Positions 1-14,886 are shown, counted from the stretch's first letter. The stretch is 64,000 bases of DNA from Drosophila pseudoobscura (GCF_009870125.1 NC_046681.1:22519001-22583000); one strand, 5' to 3'. A program made the numbers and translations. The notes: a model not told the origin generated them from the letters alone.

Positions 1-786
1 GGCGGCCATCGCGCCGACAACAGAGAGAAGAACAGGGACGTGCTGTGCGTGCCGCCGGACAACTTCCGGCCATACCTCACCTCCTTCCAGGGCAACGCCT
101 TCACGGACTACATCAACTCGGTGTTCGTCGACGGATATACGAAGCCCCGCGAGTACATCGTCACCGAGTGGCCCATGAAGCACACCCTGGGTGAGTTCTG
201 GTCCCTGGTATACGACCAGGAGTGCTCCGCGGTGGTGGTGCTGTGCCAGCCGCCCTCCCAGTCGCAGTCGTATCCCTCCTTCTGGCCGAACAAGTCCAAG
301 ATGGAGAAGTACGGCCCCGTGTTCTCCGTGCACTACGTAATGTCGAAGAGCTACACGAACATCAAGCAGTGGGAGTTCAAGATCAACAAGAAGATCGTCT
401 CGCTCACGGAGATGATGGCCGGCGTGAAGGCGCCCACCCGAACCGTCCAGCTGTTCCAGCTGACCTGCTGGCCGATGGGCCACAAGGTGCCCAGCTCCAC
501 GAACTCCCTGGTGTACCTGATGAACATGGTGGAGATCTGGCGGAACAAGGTCGACTACGGCCCCGTCTGCGTTGTCTCGCCCGATGGTCGCAGTCGGGCC
601 GGTGTCTACTGTGCCGCGAATGCGTGCATCGAGCAGGTCATCCAGCACGGGGAGGTCGATGTCTTTCAGGCCGTCAAAACGGTGCGCCGTCACAGGCCGC
701 AGCTCGTCGAGAATATGACCGAGTACAAGTACTGCTACGATCTGGTACTGCACTACGTCCTGCACTTTCTCAACAAGAAGGACTGA
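1..786 (+). CDS. Ptp36E: Receptor-type protein tyrosine phosphatase, C-terminal (D2) domain, 5' partial
   Basis: The frame is open from the first base of the window to a TGA at 784-786, giving about 261 C-terminal residues of a tandem-domain receptor PTP. Recognisable D2 blocks are NREKNRDVL near the start, a substrate-loop-like NAFTDYINSVFVDGY and the C-terminal helices. The signature loop at 565-603 reads VCVVSPDGRSRAG, so the catalytic Cys of HCxxGxxR is absent. The WPD loop reads WPM, so the general-acid Asp is also missing. This domain should be a catalytically dead pseudophosphatase, as is known for the last domain of the Drosophila Ptp99A/Ptp36E class. The symbol Ptp36E is preferred over the paralogue Ptp99A because of the neighbouring genes (JMJD4, CG10348), which I place in 36E-37A from memory. 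The transmembrane part and domain D1 lie outside the window. No canonical AATAAA was seen close downstream. Confidence 0.8.
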   Translation, partial: GGHRADNREKNRDVLCVPPDNFRPYLTSFQGNAFTDYINSVFVDGYTKPREYIVTEWPMKHTLGEFWSLVYDQECSAVVVLCQPPSQSQSYPSFWPNKSKMEKYGPVFSVHYVMSKSYTNIKQWEFKINKKIVSLTEMMAGVKAPTRTVQLFQLTCWPMGHKVPSSTNSLVYLMNMVEIWRNKVDYGPVCVVSPDGRSRAGVYCAANACIEQVIQHGEVDVFQAVKTVRRHRPQLVENMTEYKYCYDLVLHYVLHFLNKKD

Positions 787-1638
787 TCGGTCGTGCAAAA
801 AGTTGTACGCGACTTTTTGGTTATTTTTGGGCGCTCCATCCAAGCAGCAGCAGAGGGAGCGACCCTGCTCAGGATGCTTTAATGGTTAAAAATGATGAAA
901 TACTTGAACAAGTGGTCCACATTTGATGCCTCCACCTTCGCGTAGGGTTTTTGGCACCGCCTTAAAGCAATAATACTGAGTATTTTGTTGTCCACAAACC
1001 GAAACGGAAACTGAAACTGAAACCGAAAACCGAAACCATTTTGTTAACTCACTTTTCCCGAGCATCGAAATGAAATTTCACGCCCGCTGAGAAAAAACGA
1101 GTGCACTTTTTACTTGTTTTTCTTTCGGTTTTTCAAGAGGTCCGCGAGCCACACTTCTGGCTGGACCATAAAACAAAAACAAAACAAAGAAACTATATAC
1201 CTAAACTCTATATCCTATACATATATACTACCTATATATATACCTACTATATGCCTATTGATCTGAACTGTATGTGCCATTTGTGAAACCCTAGTTGTTG
1301 TTGTTACGATGATATGATATGAGAGGAGAGAGCAATGAGAAGAGAGTGATGACGAGAAGAGAGTGATGAGGAGTGGAAACTATTACGATTACCATTTATA
1401 TTTATACATCTATAGATTATTATTATTACGTTTACTCTTAAAGAACTTGCTACCTGGGCAATTGTTGATATATATCTAACTACACAAATACCTACACATA
1501 TATGGAATCTATTTATACATATATACATATATATGAATGTTATGTACTGTTGTAAATGGAAGACGCATTGTTTTTCCGGTATGAAAACTGTTGGCGGAAC
1601 TTTATTTTTTATTCATGTTAAAAAGAGAATATTTATTG

Positions 1639-1663
1639 CAACACACACACACACACACACACA
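1639..1663. repeat. (CA)n microsatellite
   Basis: A perfect CA dinucleotide array in the probable 3' UTR or downstream flank of the PTP gene; a second CA-rich tract follows at about 1805-1833. Confidence 0.9.
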
Positions 1664-3010
1664 AAGTGAGAACAACTTCAGGGGAATGAATGAAGAGAAC
1701 CAACTTTATATATTATTTATTTATAGAAAACATACACACACATACACTCATAAGGATATGATTGTATAATAATTTTCCTGTATTTTCGCATTTATGCATT
1801 AGAACAGACACACAGAACACACACACACACACATATATTGTTGTAACTGTAATGGAATTATTTTTTTAAATGTGACAACAAAAAAGAGCATGTATTTTTG
1901 ATCGATTCAATGTCCAATATACATAGAGAAACATATAGCACAAAAATTGGACTGGAATGGGTAGATGAAAGCGAAGCGAAGAAAAGGAACCAATAAGAAA
2001 CGAGATGAAAATAACTTGGATTTTGTGTGTTTTCAATGCGGTTTGGGTTTCAGCTGAAATTTGGATAAGGCATGAATGCGTTAAGGAAATGAATGAAATC
2101 CGAGAAAATTCGCTGGAAAATTCTTCAGTGATTAATGTTTCGCCGCAAAAATGTATTCTCTATAGATATATTTTCCGATTTATATCTTGGGTTTGGAATT
2201 CTTTCAGATCTCACTTGAGGATCGTTCGAAAAACTAAGTACTTCAAAGAATTTTCATAGATAAACAATGCCCCCAACGGATGTGCCATAAAATTCAGTAC
2301 AGTTCGTTTCAAAAAGGTAGAACAATTGCATGAAGAGAACTTTTAACAAATCACCTGCAAGATAGCTGAATAATGGGAGGGGGGAGATATATCAAGGAAC
2401 TAATATCATTTGAGTACGAAAGAAATCTGTGAAAGAATATCATGAAAAACAATTAAGCTTAATGTTGTATATTTTGTGTAATACAATGGGATCAATATCA
2501 ATAAGATAGTTGGATCTTTTTTTATAATTTTTCAGCTCTCTACAACCATAGATAGATCTAATGACTATTCTTCTCATTCAATACGCCTATCTAAGTACTT
2601 GAGTACCTTCTTGACTTACAGCCATGTCACGCACTGTCTATCCCTCATCCGAGATTATGCAGATCTCGCGTGTACGTACACGTACATTGGCATTCCTCGG
2701 TTGAGTCATAGATTCGAACTATCAATCAAAATGTTTTGCGTGGCGCATTAAAAATTGGGATCGAATGGGGGGAATGGAATGGAAATTGGCAAATGGATTG
2801 GCATCGAGATACTCGTACTATAAACAAAAGCCAGATGAAACGATCCAGCCAGAGGGCCAGAACCATGTGCATGAGCAACAATACCATAATATAAACCTTG
2901 ACCAGATTACAGTTTAATGCGTGCAAATCAAACAGAGGCGTTGTCCATATAGATATGGCACTGCGATAAGGCACGGCATCCATTGAGTGGGTGATGTGTG
3001 ATGAGGATGT

Positions 3011-3045
3011 GGAGTGGAGTGGAATGGAGTGGAGTGGAGTGGAGT
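3011..3045. repeat. (GGAGT)n short tandem array
   Basis: Seven GGAGT units with one GGAAT variant. It creates a spurious minus-strand open frame. Confidence 0.85.
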
Positions 3046-6000
3046 AGGGGTTGCTATAAAATCGATAAATGACAGCACACTTTGCTTTAGTCAGCAATAA
3101 AACCGAACGGCAATAATAGTAAAACTTTCGTGGCTCGCAATGACATCAGCAGAAAACTGGTGGAAAACTGCGGAAAAGTCCGCAATATGAAATTGAAAAA
3201 ATCGTATGAAAAATCTGACCCAAAGGGAATTTAAAGCAAAGCGAAAATCGATCGGACCGGCTAAAGTTTTTCCCCATTACTCATATGCTATGAATTTTTG
3301 GCTGGGATTTTCCAACATTTCCCGCTCTCTCTTTAATTGTGGGGCGAAAACACATGCAGCGTGCAAATTTCTGTTGCTGCCACCGAATTTTATGCCAAAT
3401 ACGCCAGACAAATAAACCAATTAGTTTTTTGTTTTCTGGAAATTTATATTTACGAGCTATTAATACAAAAGCCAGCGCGTGGCCAACACAAAAACAGCAG
3501 CAACACAGAATTTTCGGTGCGGGTAGATGCGGCTGACCGGGACAGTGGGGGGGGTTGGGGGAGCAGGGAGAACAATTAAGTTTTAGTTAATTAAAAAGTC
3601 AGTGGCAATTAATTTAGGGGCTCTGCCGAACAATTTATGGCACACACATAAAGTTATGAAAGCGAATCACAGCGAATTAGCAGAGTGGAACTTTATGGCT
3701 CGTGGATCGAAGGGAAGTCGGGAGTCGGTGGTAGATACAAGGACATTTCGAAGAGGCTTAAAGTGGGTATTACTGGGGGCTTAGGAAAATGCTATCATCT
3801 TTCGATTAGGATATAATGTGGCAACGCCAAGGCGATGTTTTGCAACACTGCATGGACTTAGTGTTGAAAGTGTGCCAGCTTGTTTTATACTTATAACTAA
3901 ACTACTTTGCCTAGACATTTTGCTTAAATTGAGTGCATATACGAGTCGTAGATGGATCTGGCACACTTTAAGAGATTTTCCGGTTAGTTGCTGCTAAACT
4001 TCTGGAACAAGAACTTCACATGCGAAATCACTATTTAATGGCCCAGAGAGTAAAGACAGTGTGTCTCTGGTATTGTCTTGAACGTCTAGAGATGGACCGA
4101 CTGCCTGTGCTGGGGTTTGGAGTTGTTAGCACACATGTTTACAATAAACCCAGCCAGTCAACTAGAGTGCCAACAAACCAAATGGCAGCTGCATAGCCCA
4201 GACATGACAACCTCTCACACGCATACGCCTGACTATCCATACTCGTATACCAAAGTGTGTGTACAACAATAGACATTAAGCAAATGCTTGAGCACTCGCA
4301 CACAAATGCATTGCTGCGTAGGAGTACTCTCTATATATATATATGTATAAGTATGGAGTGTATTGTAGTCTGAGGCAAAGTCAGTCACTTAGTCAAACGG
4401 GCAACCATTTCAATTTGTCAGTCATCCACAGAGCCAAGTGCAGCCGGAATGAATGCCGCCCTCCTCCTTCTGAATGTGTTTGAGTGAGTGTGAGTGTGGG
4501 CTCGAACTATTTGTATTGTGTGCATGTCAAAGTCGTCGTGTTAACATTAATTAAATCTATAGTCTGACAAGCACAATACTTCACTTCCATTGCCATTGTC
4601 TCGCTGAAGTCTCTCTATTGAATTATTGGTTTTGATTCGAAATTTTTCATTAACTATTTCTCACTCGAAGTCTGTGAGTGTCCTGTATCCTCGGGGGCGT
4701 GGAATGCATGGCCACATACTTGTCATAGTTGTTTAAATATATTGAAAAGCACATTAAGTAAATACGACCAGCTTTTGTTTTAATTGGAAATTGTCACCGA
4801 GCGCGGAAAAGTATGCAAAGCCCCCGAGGGGCAATAATCGCACACAACTCGTTGATTGTACGCATAATTGTTTTCATTGCCGCCATTTAAGCATTGAGCA
4901 GCATTCGATGGATACATATCGTAATGCTTTCAAATTAAACGAGCTGATTTGCTGCGGTTGTTGCCCGTTTCGGGCGATAGTTCAATGGGATTTATATTTA
5001 AGCGGGGGGAAGACGTTTAAGACGCACACAGTTTCCATAGTTTCAAGTTCTCATCAATAACTAATGTAATTCCTTAATCAACCTTTAAAGATGGCCCAGA
5101 GCTGGTGTTGATTCGAAATTAATTGAAAACAAAATGTGAAAAGTGGGCTAGGAAAAGCAGACAGCCCGCAGCGCAACGGTAGAACAAAAGTAGCACAAAA
5201 GGCATTCGTTTAATTATTTAAATTTAATTTCATGTCATATCAAATTAGTGCCACTCATTTTCACCCCAAGCACGTGGAAAATGTAAAGGCCTCCCAGGCG
5301 CAGACCCCACACCGCCTCCCCTTTCCCCAGACACAATTATGCACTGCATATGTGTGCGTGTGTGTGTGTTCCTCTCTCCCTGTGTGAGTGTGTGTGTGTG
5401 GGGGGCCAACACTTTTTAACTCGTTTCCATTACGTGCCCCAGTCGTTGCCGGTATGTCCTGCGTTCTCTCCTGCTCTCCTGCCGTAAGGACTGGCGTTTA
5501 TAAATGGCAAAATGTTTATGCATTATGCCACCAGCATATTATTATTATTATTCTTATTATAAACTCATTTCGCTGCCCCGTCAATGCTCACGTAGGCGTA
5601 GGGGAGTACTGGGAGCCCTATGCGTGACTGAATGCCGAGAAATGTGTGCATACAGGTGTGTAATAGGCATCACTGCAGTGGCACTGGCACTGGCCCAGGC
5701 ACTGGCACAGGCTCTGGAAATTCTTATTGGAGTAGGAGGAAGGGCCTTTTGGAGTGGAGTGGAGCAAAAGCAAAAGCAAACAAAAGCAGACGGGGCATAA
5801 TTGAATTGGCTAAACAACGAAACCAAATGAGAGACCCTACCATGCCAACAAAATGGCTCAAACAAAGGCCAATAATGCAATCTGCAATTGCTGTTGTATG
5901 TGGAGGGAGTGGCAGTGGCAGTGGCATGTGGCATGTGGCAGCTACTTTGGGGAATACACTCGCCGTCTATGGCTTGCCAAGGAATGGAGCTCTTCGGGGC

Positions 6001-8846
6001 GCCCAAAACCAAATGAATCTTTTAAAATGCTTCCAGGGAAATTCCCCCAATCTCTGAGACCAAGAGAGGAAATGCCTGGCAGACCGGCAAACCGTTTCCA
6101 ACATAATAGTTTCCCACTTTAACTAATTTGGGTCCAGAGTTTACTGTGAATTCCTAGCTGAAGGTATTTTACAGAAATGGTATTTCACTAATTAAACATC
6201 AATTTTCATCCGATTTTGGTTGCAAATTTGCTTTCAAATAAATCAATTTCAATTGTCGTTTCCGTAAATAATTTTATTTGATATTTATTTGTACTTTTAG
6301 GCCGAACAAATTGCTCGGCAATTTGTTGTTTATTCATTCCGTGCGACCAAATAATTGTAAATCAACAATTATAATCAAATATTTATTGATTTGCCTAATG
6401 GCCATATGCCAGATCTGCCACGAATAATACTACGCCAGCACCAGCACCTGCACAATATGCACAAAAGCAGTCGCTAGTCGCACTAATTATGTAACGCACA
6501 AACCGCACAAAACATTTTCCGCGAAGCGGAAAAGCGGAAGCTGGAAAATTGCATTCATAACCAAAACTGGTGGGGCATAATGTAATTACACACGGATTGC
6601 AGGGGCAAAAGCATTGAAAGGTGGGCTGTTGGGATCGTAGGGACTGTGTGTAGATTGGTACTGAGTGTCCGTTTAATCTTTTCCTTGACTTCGAACACCT
6701 CTTAAGGTCAATTATAGCACTAAAGTTCTCAGTAATTACAATTCTTGGATGAATTCAATTATGTATGCAATATTTATCCATCTTTCAATGTGCATTCACA
6801 TCAGAGAATGATTTAAAAAGAATACATAAAATAAGTAGTTAAAAACGACTCATTTTCGGTATAATTTTGCAGTACTTTAAACACTAATTCTTTTTTTAAT
6901 ATTCTTTTTTATCTGAATTAAGTATTTAAAAGCCATTATTGTTTTATTTCGTAGTCTCTAAAGCATAATTTATTTCTAAAGAAATACTTCTGGAGATGTC
7001 TTAAGTCTATTAACCAAAAGGAATGCCAAACCATTGTCTTGAAGATTCAGTCACTCAGTAATTATATTGTGCATTAATAAGTGTCTCCATCCAATACTAA
7101 TTCAAAAATTAATTAATGTACACATAAGAGAGATATGCCAAACCCCACACTCCCCAAACCGTCTAGCCCCAGACACACAGCAGGATTCAGGTGCAGGAGG
7201 AGAGGTGGGGCAGGAGCAGGGGTAACCTGCAGTGCACTACTAAGCTTCACAAATATTTAATTAAATATTAAACTATAATTTGATTATTTTACACGTAAAG
7301 TTTGAAGTTGTTGGGGCGTTGCAGAAATTGTTAATGACATTTAGGTGGAAAGAGAAGGAGGAGCAGGAGGGGCTGAAGGTGGAGCTGGAGCTGCAGCTCT
7401 AGAAACTTTTTCTCCACTAGTCCAACTTTTTTGCGGCTTAGTGTTCGGAAGCATGCGTGGGTGTAGAGCGGTAGAGTGTTGTAAAATGCACAAAAGCATA
7501 ATTAAATACATAATGAACAAGAGGCAAACAAAATATATAAACAGTGCCAGTGCCAGTGCCAGTGCCTGGGCCGTGGCAGCAGTGGGTTGGAGGTCGCTGC
7601 ATATCAAATATGTCTCATCTGTGTAGGGTGTAGAGAGTGTATTACATACTGAAAAAGCTTTACGAAATTTGTTCAACAACTGCAAGAGAGGCGCAGAGAG
7701 GTAGCTCATTATAAGGGCACAACAAAACCAGCAAGAAGTTGATGCATTTTTGCAGTTTATTGTTGAAATTTGTTAGCTCCTGTTTTTGGCTCTCGAAATG
7801 AACTGAAGAACAAAGGACTCTTTGTCTTTTAGTGGTGCTTCCTTTGGCTTGTGGTGTCATATGCATGTTTGCTGTGGCAACCAACTCATAAGTACTTAAT
7901 TAAGTTTACTTAGCAGCACTTTTTCGTGAAGATTTCCGAGAATCTATCAGCACTGGTTTAGCCTTTCAGCCACACTCAGAGAAACGATGCAACATTTCTC
8001 GAATAATGGACCTTCCAATATGATCATAAAGTAATGTAAAAGTGATTGTTTTTATAGGCAATGCTTGGTGTTGAAATATCATTTGAAATGTACGAGTATG
8101 ACTTATTGAGGCCGCAAAATCCTGCAAAAATATGCTCTTTTTTTGCTCTGTGCACTTATCACACTGGCCACAAATCCTGACCTGGCCTGCTGCTGTCAGT
8201 TGCCACTATCCATCATCATCAGGCTCGGCCAGCTGCCTGCATATTTAATGGGCACTCCAAGGAGTCCAAGTCCAAGTCCTGGACTTGGGCCTGGGCCTGG
8301 GCCTTGTCCTGCTCCTGATCTCTCTCCCACTTAATTAAAATTACAAAGCTCAGCCATGGCTCAGGTCTGGCAGCTGCTGTCAAGGAGATGGAGAGCCCAA
8401 GTCCCAGTCCTGGCCTAAATTGCCAACATGTTTGCCTCACTTATTGTTTGTTGGGTTTGGGAATATGAAAACACTTTTCGATTTTAATTGACATTTATTG
8501 TATTTGTAGGCCGTATTTGTATGCTGCAGCATAATGCAGTTCCAGGCATCGATTACTAAACAGTGCACAGGAGGAGCCGAGCCCGCTCCCCAGACAGTCA
8601 TTGTACGAGCATATCATGAGCATTCGAATCAAAGGCCGATTGGGGGCGGCCACAAGTAATAAACATAAATGATATTCAATTATGTTTACCTACTCGTATT
8701 CGAATATTCAATGAATTATTGTTATTGTTTGATGTGGCATCAGGGGAGTGGAGAACTACCAAACTATCAATATACTCGTGCTTCAAGAATTTCTTGTCCT
8801 GCTTGCAATCAAATTGGTCAAAAGGGAAAGGTCTAATAAGGTATAA

Positions 8847-8847
<1 letters not shown>

Positions 8848-8877
<30 letters not shown>
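8848..8877. repeat. (AC)n microsatellite
   Basis: A perfect AC array of about 15 units in non-coding DNA. Confidence 0.9.
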
Positions 8878-8882
<5 letters not shown>

Positions 8883-11800
8883 AATGCAAGAAAATTATGT
8901 TTTGGTTAAGCAAACAAATTGGAAATTGCCTAGAATAAGGACCAGGATGTAAAGGATAAATGAAAGGAAATTGCAACAGAATGTAAACAAAATGTTTCGA
9001 AATTAATCATTGACAGAAATGCAGGCATTCATAGACAGAAGTGATAGATTGTCACAGCAAAAAGACAGGGAACTCTTCTGCCTTAGCTTTGGCTTTCATA
9101 ATAAATCTATTTTTGATCAATTTTAATACAATTTCCCATATGCATTTACGCTTTGCTGGCTTCGCAACGCCATCAATGAATTAACTTTAAAATCTTTAAA
9201 TGAATTTTTCAACTATTCAGAAAACCAGCAGCTTCCCCTGGCAGACCAATGCCGCAAGCCCCAGCCAGGGACCTGCCCTATCCTCTGGCCGGGTTCAGCT
9301 CTAATGAGAATTATGAACCGCGACTAAAACGTCAAAGGTGAAGCGCAAGAGAGAGCGAGCCAGAGAGAGAGAGAGAGCGAGTTTTCACGGGAAAAATGTA
9401 AATGAAACATATCGTGGATCAAAAAACCAACTGCGAAAAACCAGATGGAAGCTGCTTTGCCCATGGATATACACTGTACAATGTGCACTATATATATATA
9501 CCTTTATATGTGTATATGTAGCCCTGCTACCTACACACGTATGCATAAATTTCACGCTCAACTGAATGGCGCTCCCAATGATGGCGATGGCGATGGCAGT
9601 GGCTAGGGCAGGGGCAGGGGCTGAGGTGATGGCGTTGGCTGGGGGTGATGACGATGCTGACTTGTGTGTTGTATGTGTAATGTAATATGAGTATGTTCCG
9701 CGATGGATGCGGAAATCTGCACAAAGGAGAGCTTTCAAAAACAAGAGACAGCCCGAGCGAGAACGAGAGAGGGCCCTGGGCTGGGTTAGACAGTTAAATA
9801 GACAGGCCTGACAGGTTGGTCGGGGGCGTGCAAAAATTCTGGCAATGCCATCATTAATCTTTATTTGCACCCCTCCCCCCCCTCCACCCTGCCGTTTCTC
9901 CAGTATCCCTAGTGCTGCTGAGGCTCCTCCATCCTCCCGACGGACGCGTGAATAATTTAGCTACCTAATAATAAATCATTGCAGCCTGTGCATTAGTTGA
10001 CTGTCTCTCTTATGCCTATCTGTCTCTCACACACGCACACACTTACATGCAGACGACACCCATACAGACAGACAGACAGACACCCACCAAAAGCGGAAGT
10101 GCAGAGTTACATGCTTAAATGCTTATCAAATTTTATGCTTCGCCCCTCTGTGTATGCTACTCCCCCTCTCTCCCTCTCTCTCTCTCTCATTCATCCTGTC
10201 AGGACCCTCGGCTCCACTAATGAGCATTAATTAATTGCCACGTCTGCAAATGGGCCAAGAGCCACGCCTACCTTAAAGCCAACGCGTGTGGGCTGGCAAA
10301 AAGGTTTAGTTGAATTCAGGAGGTTAGCTTTTTGTGCATGATTCAATATAACATATAGAATGGGCGAGAATATGTACACACGTACGCGTATGTGTGTTCC
10401 GTTCCGGGAAATGATTACTGTGGATTCGGCATTTCTGTAGAATCCGGAATGGGTTGGCAAAAAAGGCTTAAGTACCGTCAGTGTTTATTTTTGTAAATTA
10501 CTAAAAATTACATATGAAAGGTGAATGAATCTGGGATTGGAGCCTAAAAGCCATCCCCTTGGGGAAGGCAAGTCTTCAAAGGTTGCCATATACGAATGAT
10601 TCAGCACTACGTATACGTAAAGTAGAGTTTTATATGGAGAAAGATGTGTATCCCTACCGATGGAAGTGAATAATTTATAAATACATCGTTCTTTATATGG
10701 AATGTTTCTCTTGGGTTTAGGTTTTTTTTGGGAGCGGAAACCTCTTTTACCTCCTCAAATTGAACGAAAGGACACTCCTTCGTTCACCAACTTTTGCTTT
10801 GAAAATTTGTATCCCACATTCACAAACATTTGACAGCGCAACCACTTCCTGTGTGCCACACGGCGTATACATAATTACCAAGGGAACACGGCACCACATT
10901 TTGTTCTGCTCTAAAAAAATACTTTTGCAACATTATTGGGATTTTTCAGTGTGAGATACATTTTGGGATTTTTCTCATTTAAAAAAAAGGAATTTTCGGC
11001 AAACAATAAAAACAATTTGCAGAATTTCCTATGCAACATAATTTGATTACTTTGCCAAATAGAACAAATTGCACCGGAAAAAAAAACTGAGTAGAGAAAT
11101 ACCTGCAACAGAAGAAGGAAATTGCATTTGGCCACTGAATGGGAATTTTAATTAAACACTGAATGCTGAGGCAACCCAGAGAGCAGAATGCAACAAATTA
11201 TTGCCTCAAATATCTGACAAAAACCAGTTGACACCTTGCCCCATAAGAAACCCTGAAAGGAGTGGCAGTAGAGGGGAGGCAGGCGTGGGGGGGATGCCAT
11301 GGAATATGTTAAAATATTTCGACATCCATTTGCAACTTAGTTTGGTTTTCCGGAGAATGCAATAAAATATTTAAATGCGCAATCAATAAACTGTGCCTGA
11401 AAGCCCCGTCAGCCATCCTCCTCCCCTCCCCAAAGATATTCGGCTTTGCATTTATTTCAGTTTTCTGTTCATTTATTTGTCTCTCCTCGTCTCGTTTTCG
11501 TTGTGGAAATTTGTATGCTGGAGCTCGAATTGCAGTTTACGGACAGGGTGTTTGCGGTCAATGGCAGTGCCAAAGTGGCAAATATTTTCAATTAAAAATG
11601 TTGTCCTGTCCCTCAGTCCCAGACCCAGGTCCAGGTCCAGGCCCAGGCCCAGTGCTGTCCCTTGTGTCGATTTAATTGTAGTCGGTGCCAGGTAGGCCTG
11701 ACCCCTAAATTGTTGCATAATCGAGTGGGTTTTCGAATTTGATTGGAATTCGTTTTGCCAGAAATGTTGGGAATATTTTGTGTCTGTAAAGGATAGCCCA

Positions 11801-13117
11801 TGTTTGAGGCATCAATTTACAAATTATTCTCGTGCTTACGCTCCTTCGGACTGTGTAATCTTTCAAACAGACTTTAGAGCCAGCCAAGGCTCTACTTCCA
11901 TTTAATTTCTATTTATAAACTCCTTGGCTCTGGGCCTCCGAGAAATCTCGAAGCAGGGCAAAGGCGATGGAGAATACCTGGGATTTAAATGCTATTTACA
12001 CAGCTTTTGTCTGGCCAATAACATGCGCCAAAAGTAAAGCTCAACAGCAGCTCAAGCAGGAACCGAGGAGGTGGGACACAGCGGAGGAGATAACCCCACC
12101 GGGAGGGGGCGGGCGTACAACTAGAACCGCCTCGTAATGCCCCGAAATAGTGTTGACCCTTTCGCCTTTGTCTGGGCACGTATGAAAGGGCTAAAAATGT
12201 GACACTAAGGGAATGGGAATGAGAATGGGAATGGAGAGGGAGCGGCTTTGGTTTAGGGCCATACCAAAGCTGGCCGAGATTCAGCTGGAAATTCTGCACA
12301 CCTGTCGACAGACATACAGACACACCCGGAGGGGGCGGAGATACTCGTGTAGCTATGGGACTGGGGAATAGGCATTGGGTATTGAGGGCTGGGGATGCCA
12401 GCAATTCCCGGTTCAGGCCCTAGCAACGTTATTACCTTGACACATGTGTAACGGCTTTGTTTTCCTTTTTTTTTCTGTGCCGTTCGCTTTTCTTCTCTCA
12501 GTGTTTTCCTGTATTCAACAGCAACAGCAAAAGCGGCTTTTGTTCGGCTCTCCCGTCAGAGGGCTGGGCCTCCCTCCTGACCCCTTCACACTCCGAAGGC
12601 CTAGCATGTTGCTAATGCATGTTGAGTCGAGCTTAAGACACAATTTCAGTCTGCTGGAAAAGATTTGGCCCCACCTTTGATGTTCCCCCCCAAAAAGGCA
12701 CTGGAGGCAGGAGCCTGCCTTCTCGCAGCCGAAATCCATTTAACAATTTCCTTATTTTCAATCAGCCGTCGGGAGGGCAACCAGAAGAACGGAATTTGTT
12801 GGCTCGGAATGATTAAGTATGGAGTCGGGGCATACCCTGGAGATATGTGTGACAAATTGTGCGGCTGTTATGATTGTACTTTGAACGGGAAAGAAAGATC
12901 CAACGAAATCACACCTGATGATGAGGTTCTATCTCAATACGAATACTCTCTTAGCCTGTGAAAAGCTTCTCCTGTGATCCCATCAAAGTTCCAGTTACAT
13001 AAGCTTTTAAGTGCACCATCAAAAATCATTCAAACTGCAAACCCCAACCGATTTGATGCGCTTCTATGTTGAAAAACTACCGTGGCCACTCCATTCTTCT
13101 CTCTCGCTCTCTGCCAC

Positions 13118-13118
<1 letters not shown>

Positions 13119-13148
<30 letters not shown>
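13119..13148. repeat. (AC)n microsatellite
   Basis: A perfect AC array of about 15 units in non-coding DNA. Confidence 0.9.
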
Positions 13149-13151
<3 letters not shown>

Positions 13152-14886
13152 GGCCATGGCCCAGTGGGAGGAGACGAAGAAAAGCAAGAGAAAATTGATG
13201 AAATTGATTTCCACATTGGCAATTTTCTAAGCGGACTCACGTTTGCACCTGACAACTCTGCAACCTGGGTGACCTCTGGCCCCCTCCCCCCTGGACTGCA
13301 ATCCCTCTCTGTCTCTCCTCCTGCCCTGCACCATAAATACTTTGGCCAAACATTTTGTCATCCATCTTGGACCAAGATCCCAAACAGCCACGTCCACGTC
13401 CACGTCCCTGTCTATTAGTTGCTGCTGCAGAAGCTCCAGCTTCCACCTCCTCGGCCCCTCTGGGCTCAGACGTCGCCATCAACACGGGCATCCATTTCCC
13501 AGACTTTGCTTCAATCTTGGCCAGCAACCGGCGGACTGTAGCAGGGGAGTTCCTGCCAGGCAGGCAGAGGTTACTGGAAGCCGTGATCCCACTGATTTTT
13601 TTGTTGCAGCACGTTTACCTTATATTTTGCTCGACTTTTTTCCTGCTTGCTTGCTTCCTTGACTGTTGCAACAAATTGTGTGCTCTGCAGAGGAGCAAAA
13701 GGTTGCGGAAGGTGGCAGAAGGAGTGGGGGCGTTCACTAACGACAGTTTATAAAATATTCAACCTGCCTGCCAGACAGCGACTGCGACTGGCCTCGGCTG
13801 GCTGCTGGCTGCCGGCTGCCTGCTGCCTGCTGGCTGTCTTGGCAGCTAAAAGTTTTTAATGAATTTTTCAGCAAGCTAATCGAAGTCAATGTTAGTTGAA
13901 AAATGCATTAAATAACGTGGCACGTGTGCTCAGCGCTCAGCGCTCAACGGGCGTCGTATACGTATGCGCAATGTCCCAATCAATTTTGCAATTGAGACCA
14001 GCAAAAGACATGTTGACACATCCCCGAAACAGAATACTACTGCCACAGGATTCACCAAGAAATGAAGATTTAATTTGGCTTTTCGACTGCCAGTTTTTGA
14101 CATTTAAATGGCAGCTAGAAAAAGGCCAGAGTCAGTCCAGAGAGAGAGAGATCTGGCCTGTGCCTAACCAGGCATATGAGCAGCTCTTCTTTTCGTTTCT
14201 GTTTTCCGTGTTTTGCTGCTTATCAAATTTGCAATTCAAATTTGGAATTTTCTGCTGGGCGGATATGTGAGAATTTGTTGGCAAAAGACCAGAAAAGGGT
14301 AAGGGTTTTGCCCAATGATAAGATAAATATTTGATTGTAAGTGCAGCAGGGAGACTCTTTGGAGCTTGGAGCTTCGAGTCTGCTTTTCCGCGTTTTAAAT
14401 TGATTTTTATCTGCGACAGACAGGCAGGCAGGAGATCTGACAGGAAGCAGGAGAAAAAACTGCAAAAATTTCATTTCTGCATAAAGTTTAAGTCCAGGGA
14501 TGCGGCCATGGCGTATGCGTGATTTCAGAGGAAGAGAGCGAGGGGTTGGACGAAAGGGTTAGAGGTAGGGTTAGGGAATATTTCGCAACCAGAGACTACT
14601 AGTAATTAACTTTCTCAAAGGGCAATGCTGGGCAGCGCATAACTGAAATATTTATCCAATTAATTTCTACCTTGGTTGCCAAGCAATTTATTGCAACATT
14701 TTCATTACACTCCTGCCACTGCCACTGCCTCATGCCCCATGCCTCGGATGCTGCTGCTGCTGCTACTTCGTGGCATATTTTCACTGGTTTGTGTTTGCTT
14801 TAGTTCATCGCATCTCTCGTATATCTCATTTTGTTTCTGCTTCTGCTTCTGGGATGCTTATCTTTGGCTGCTAAAGCATGCTGCTG

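Noticed and set aside
5581..6012. 143-codon minus-strand frame
   Set aside because: Driven by CACTGG and AAAAGC repeats; overlapping long frames on the other strand.
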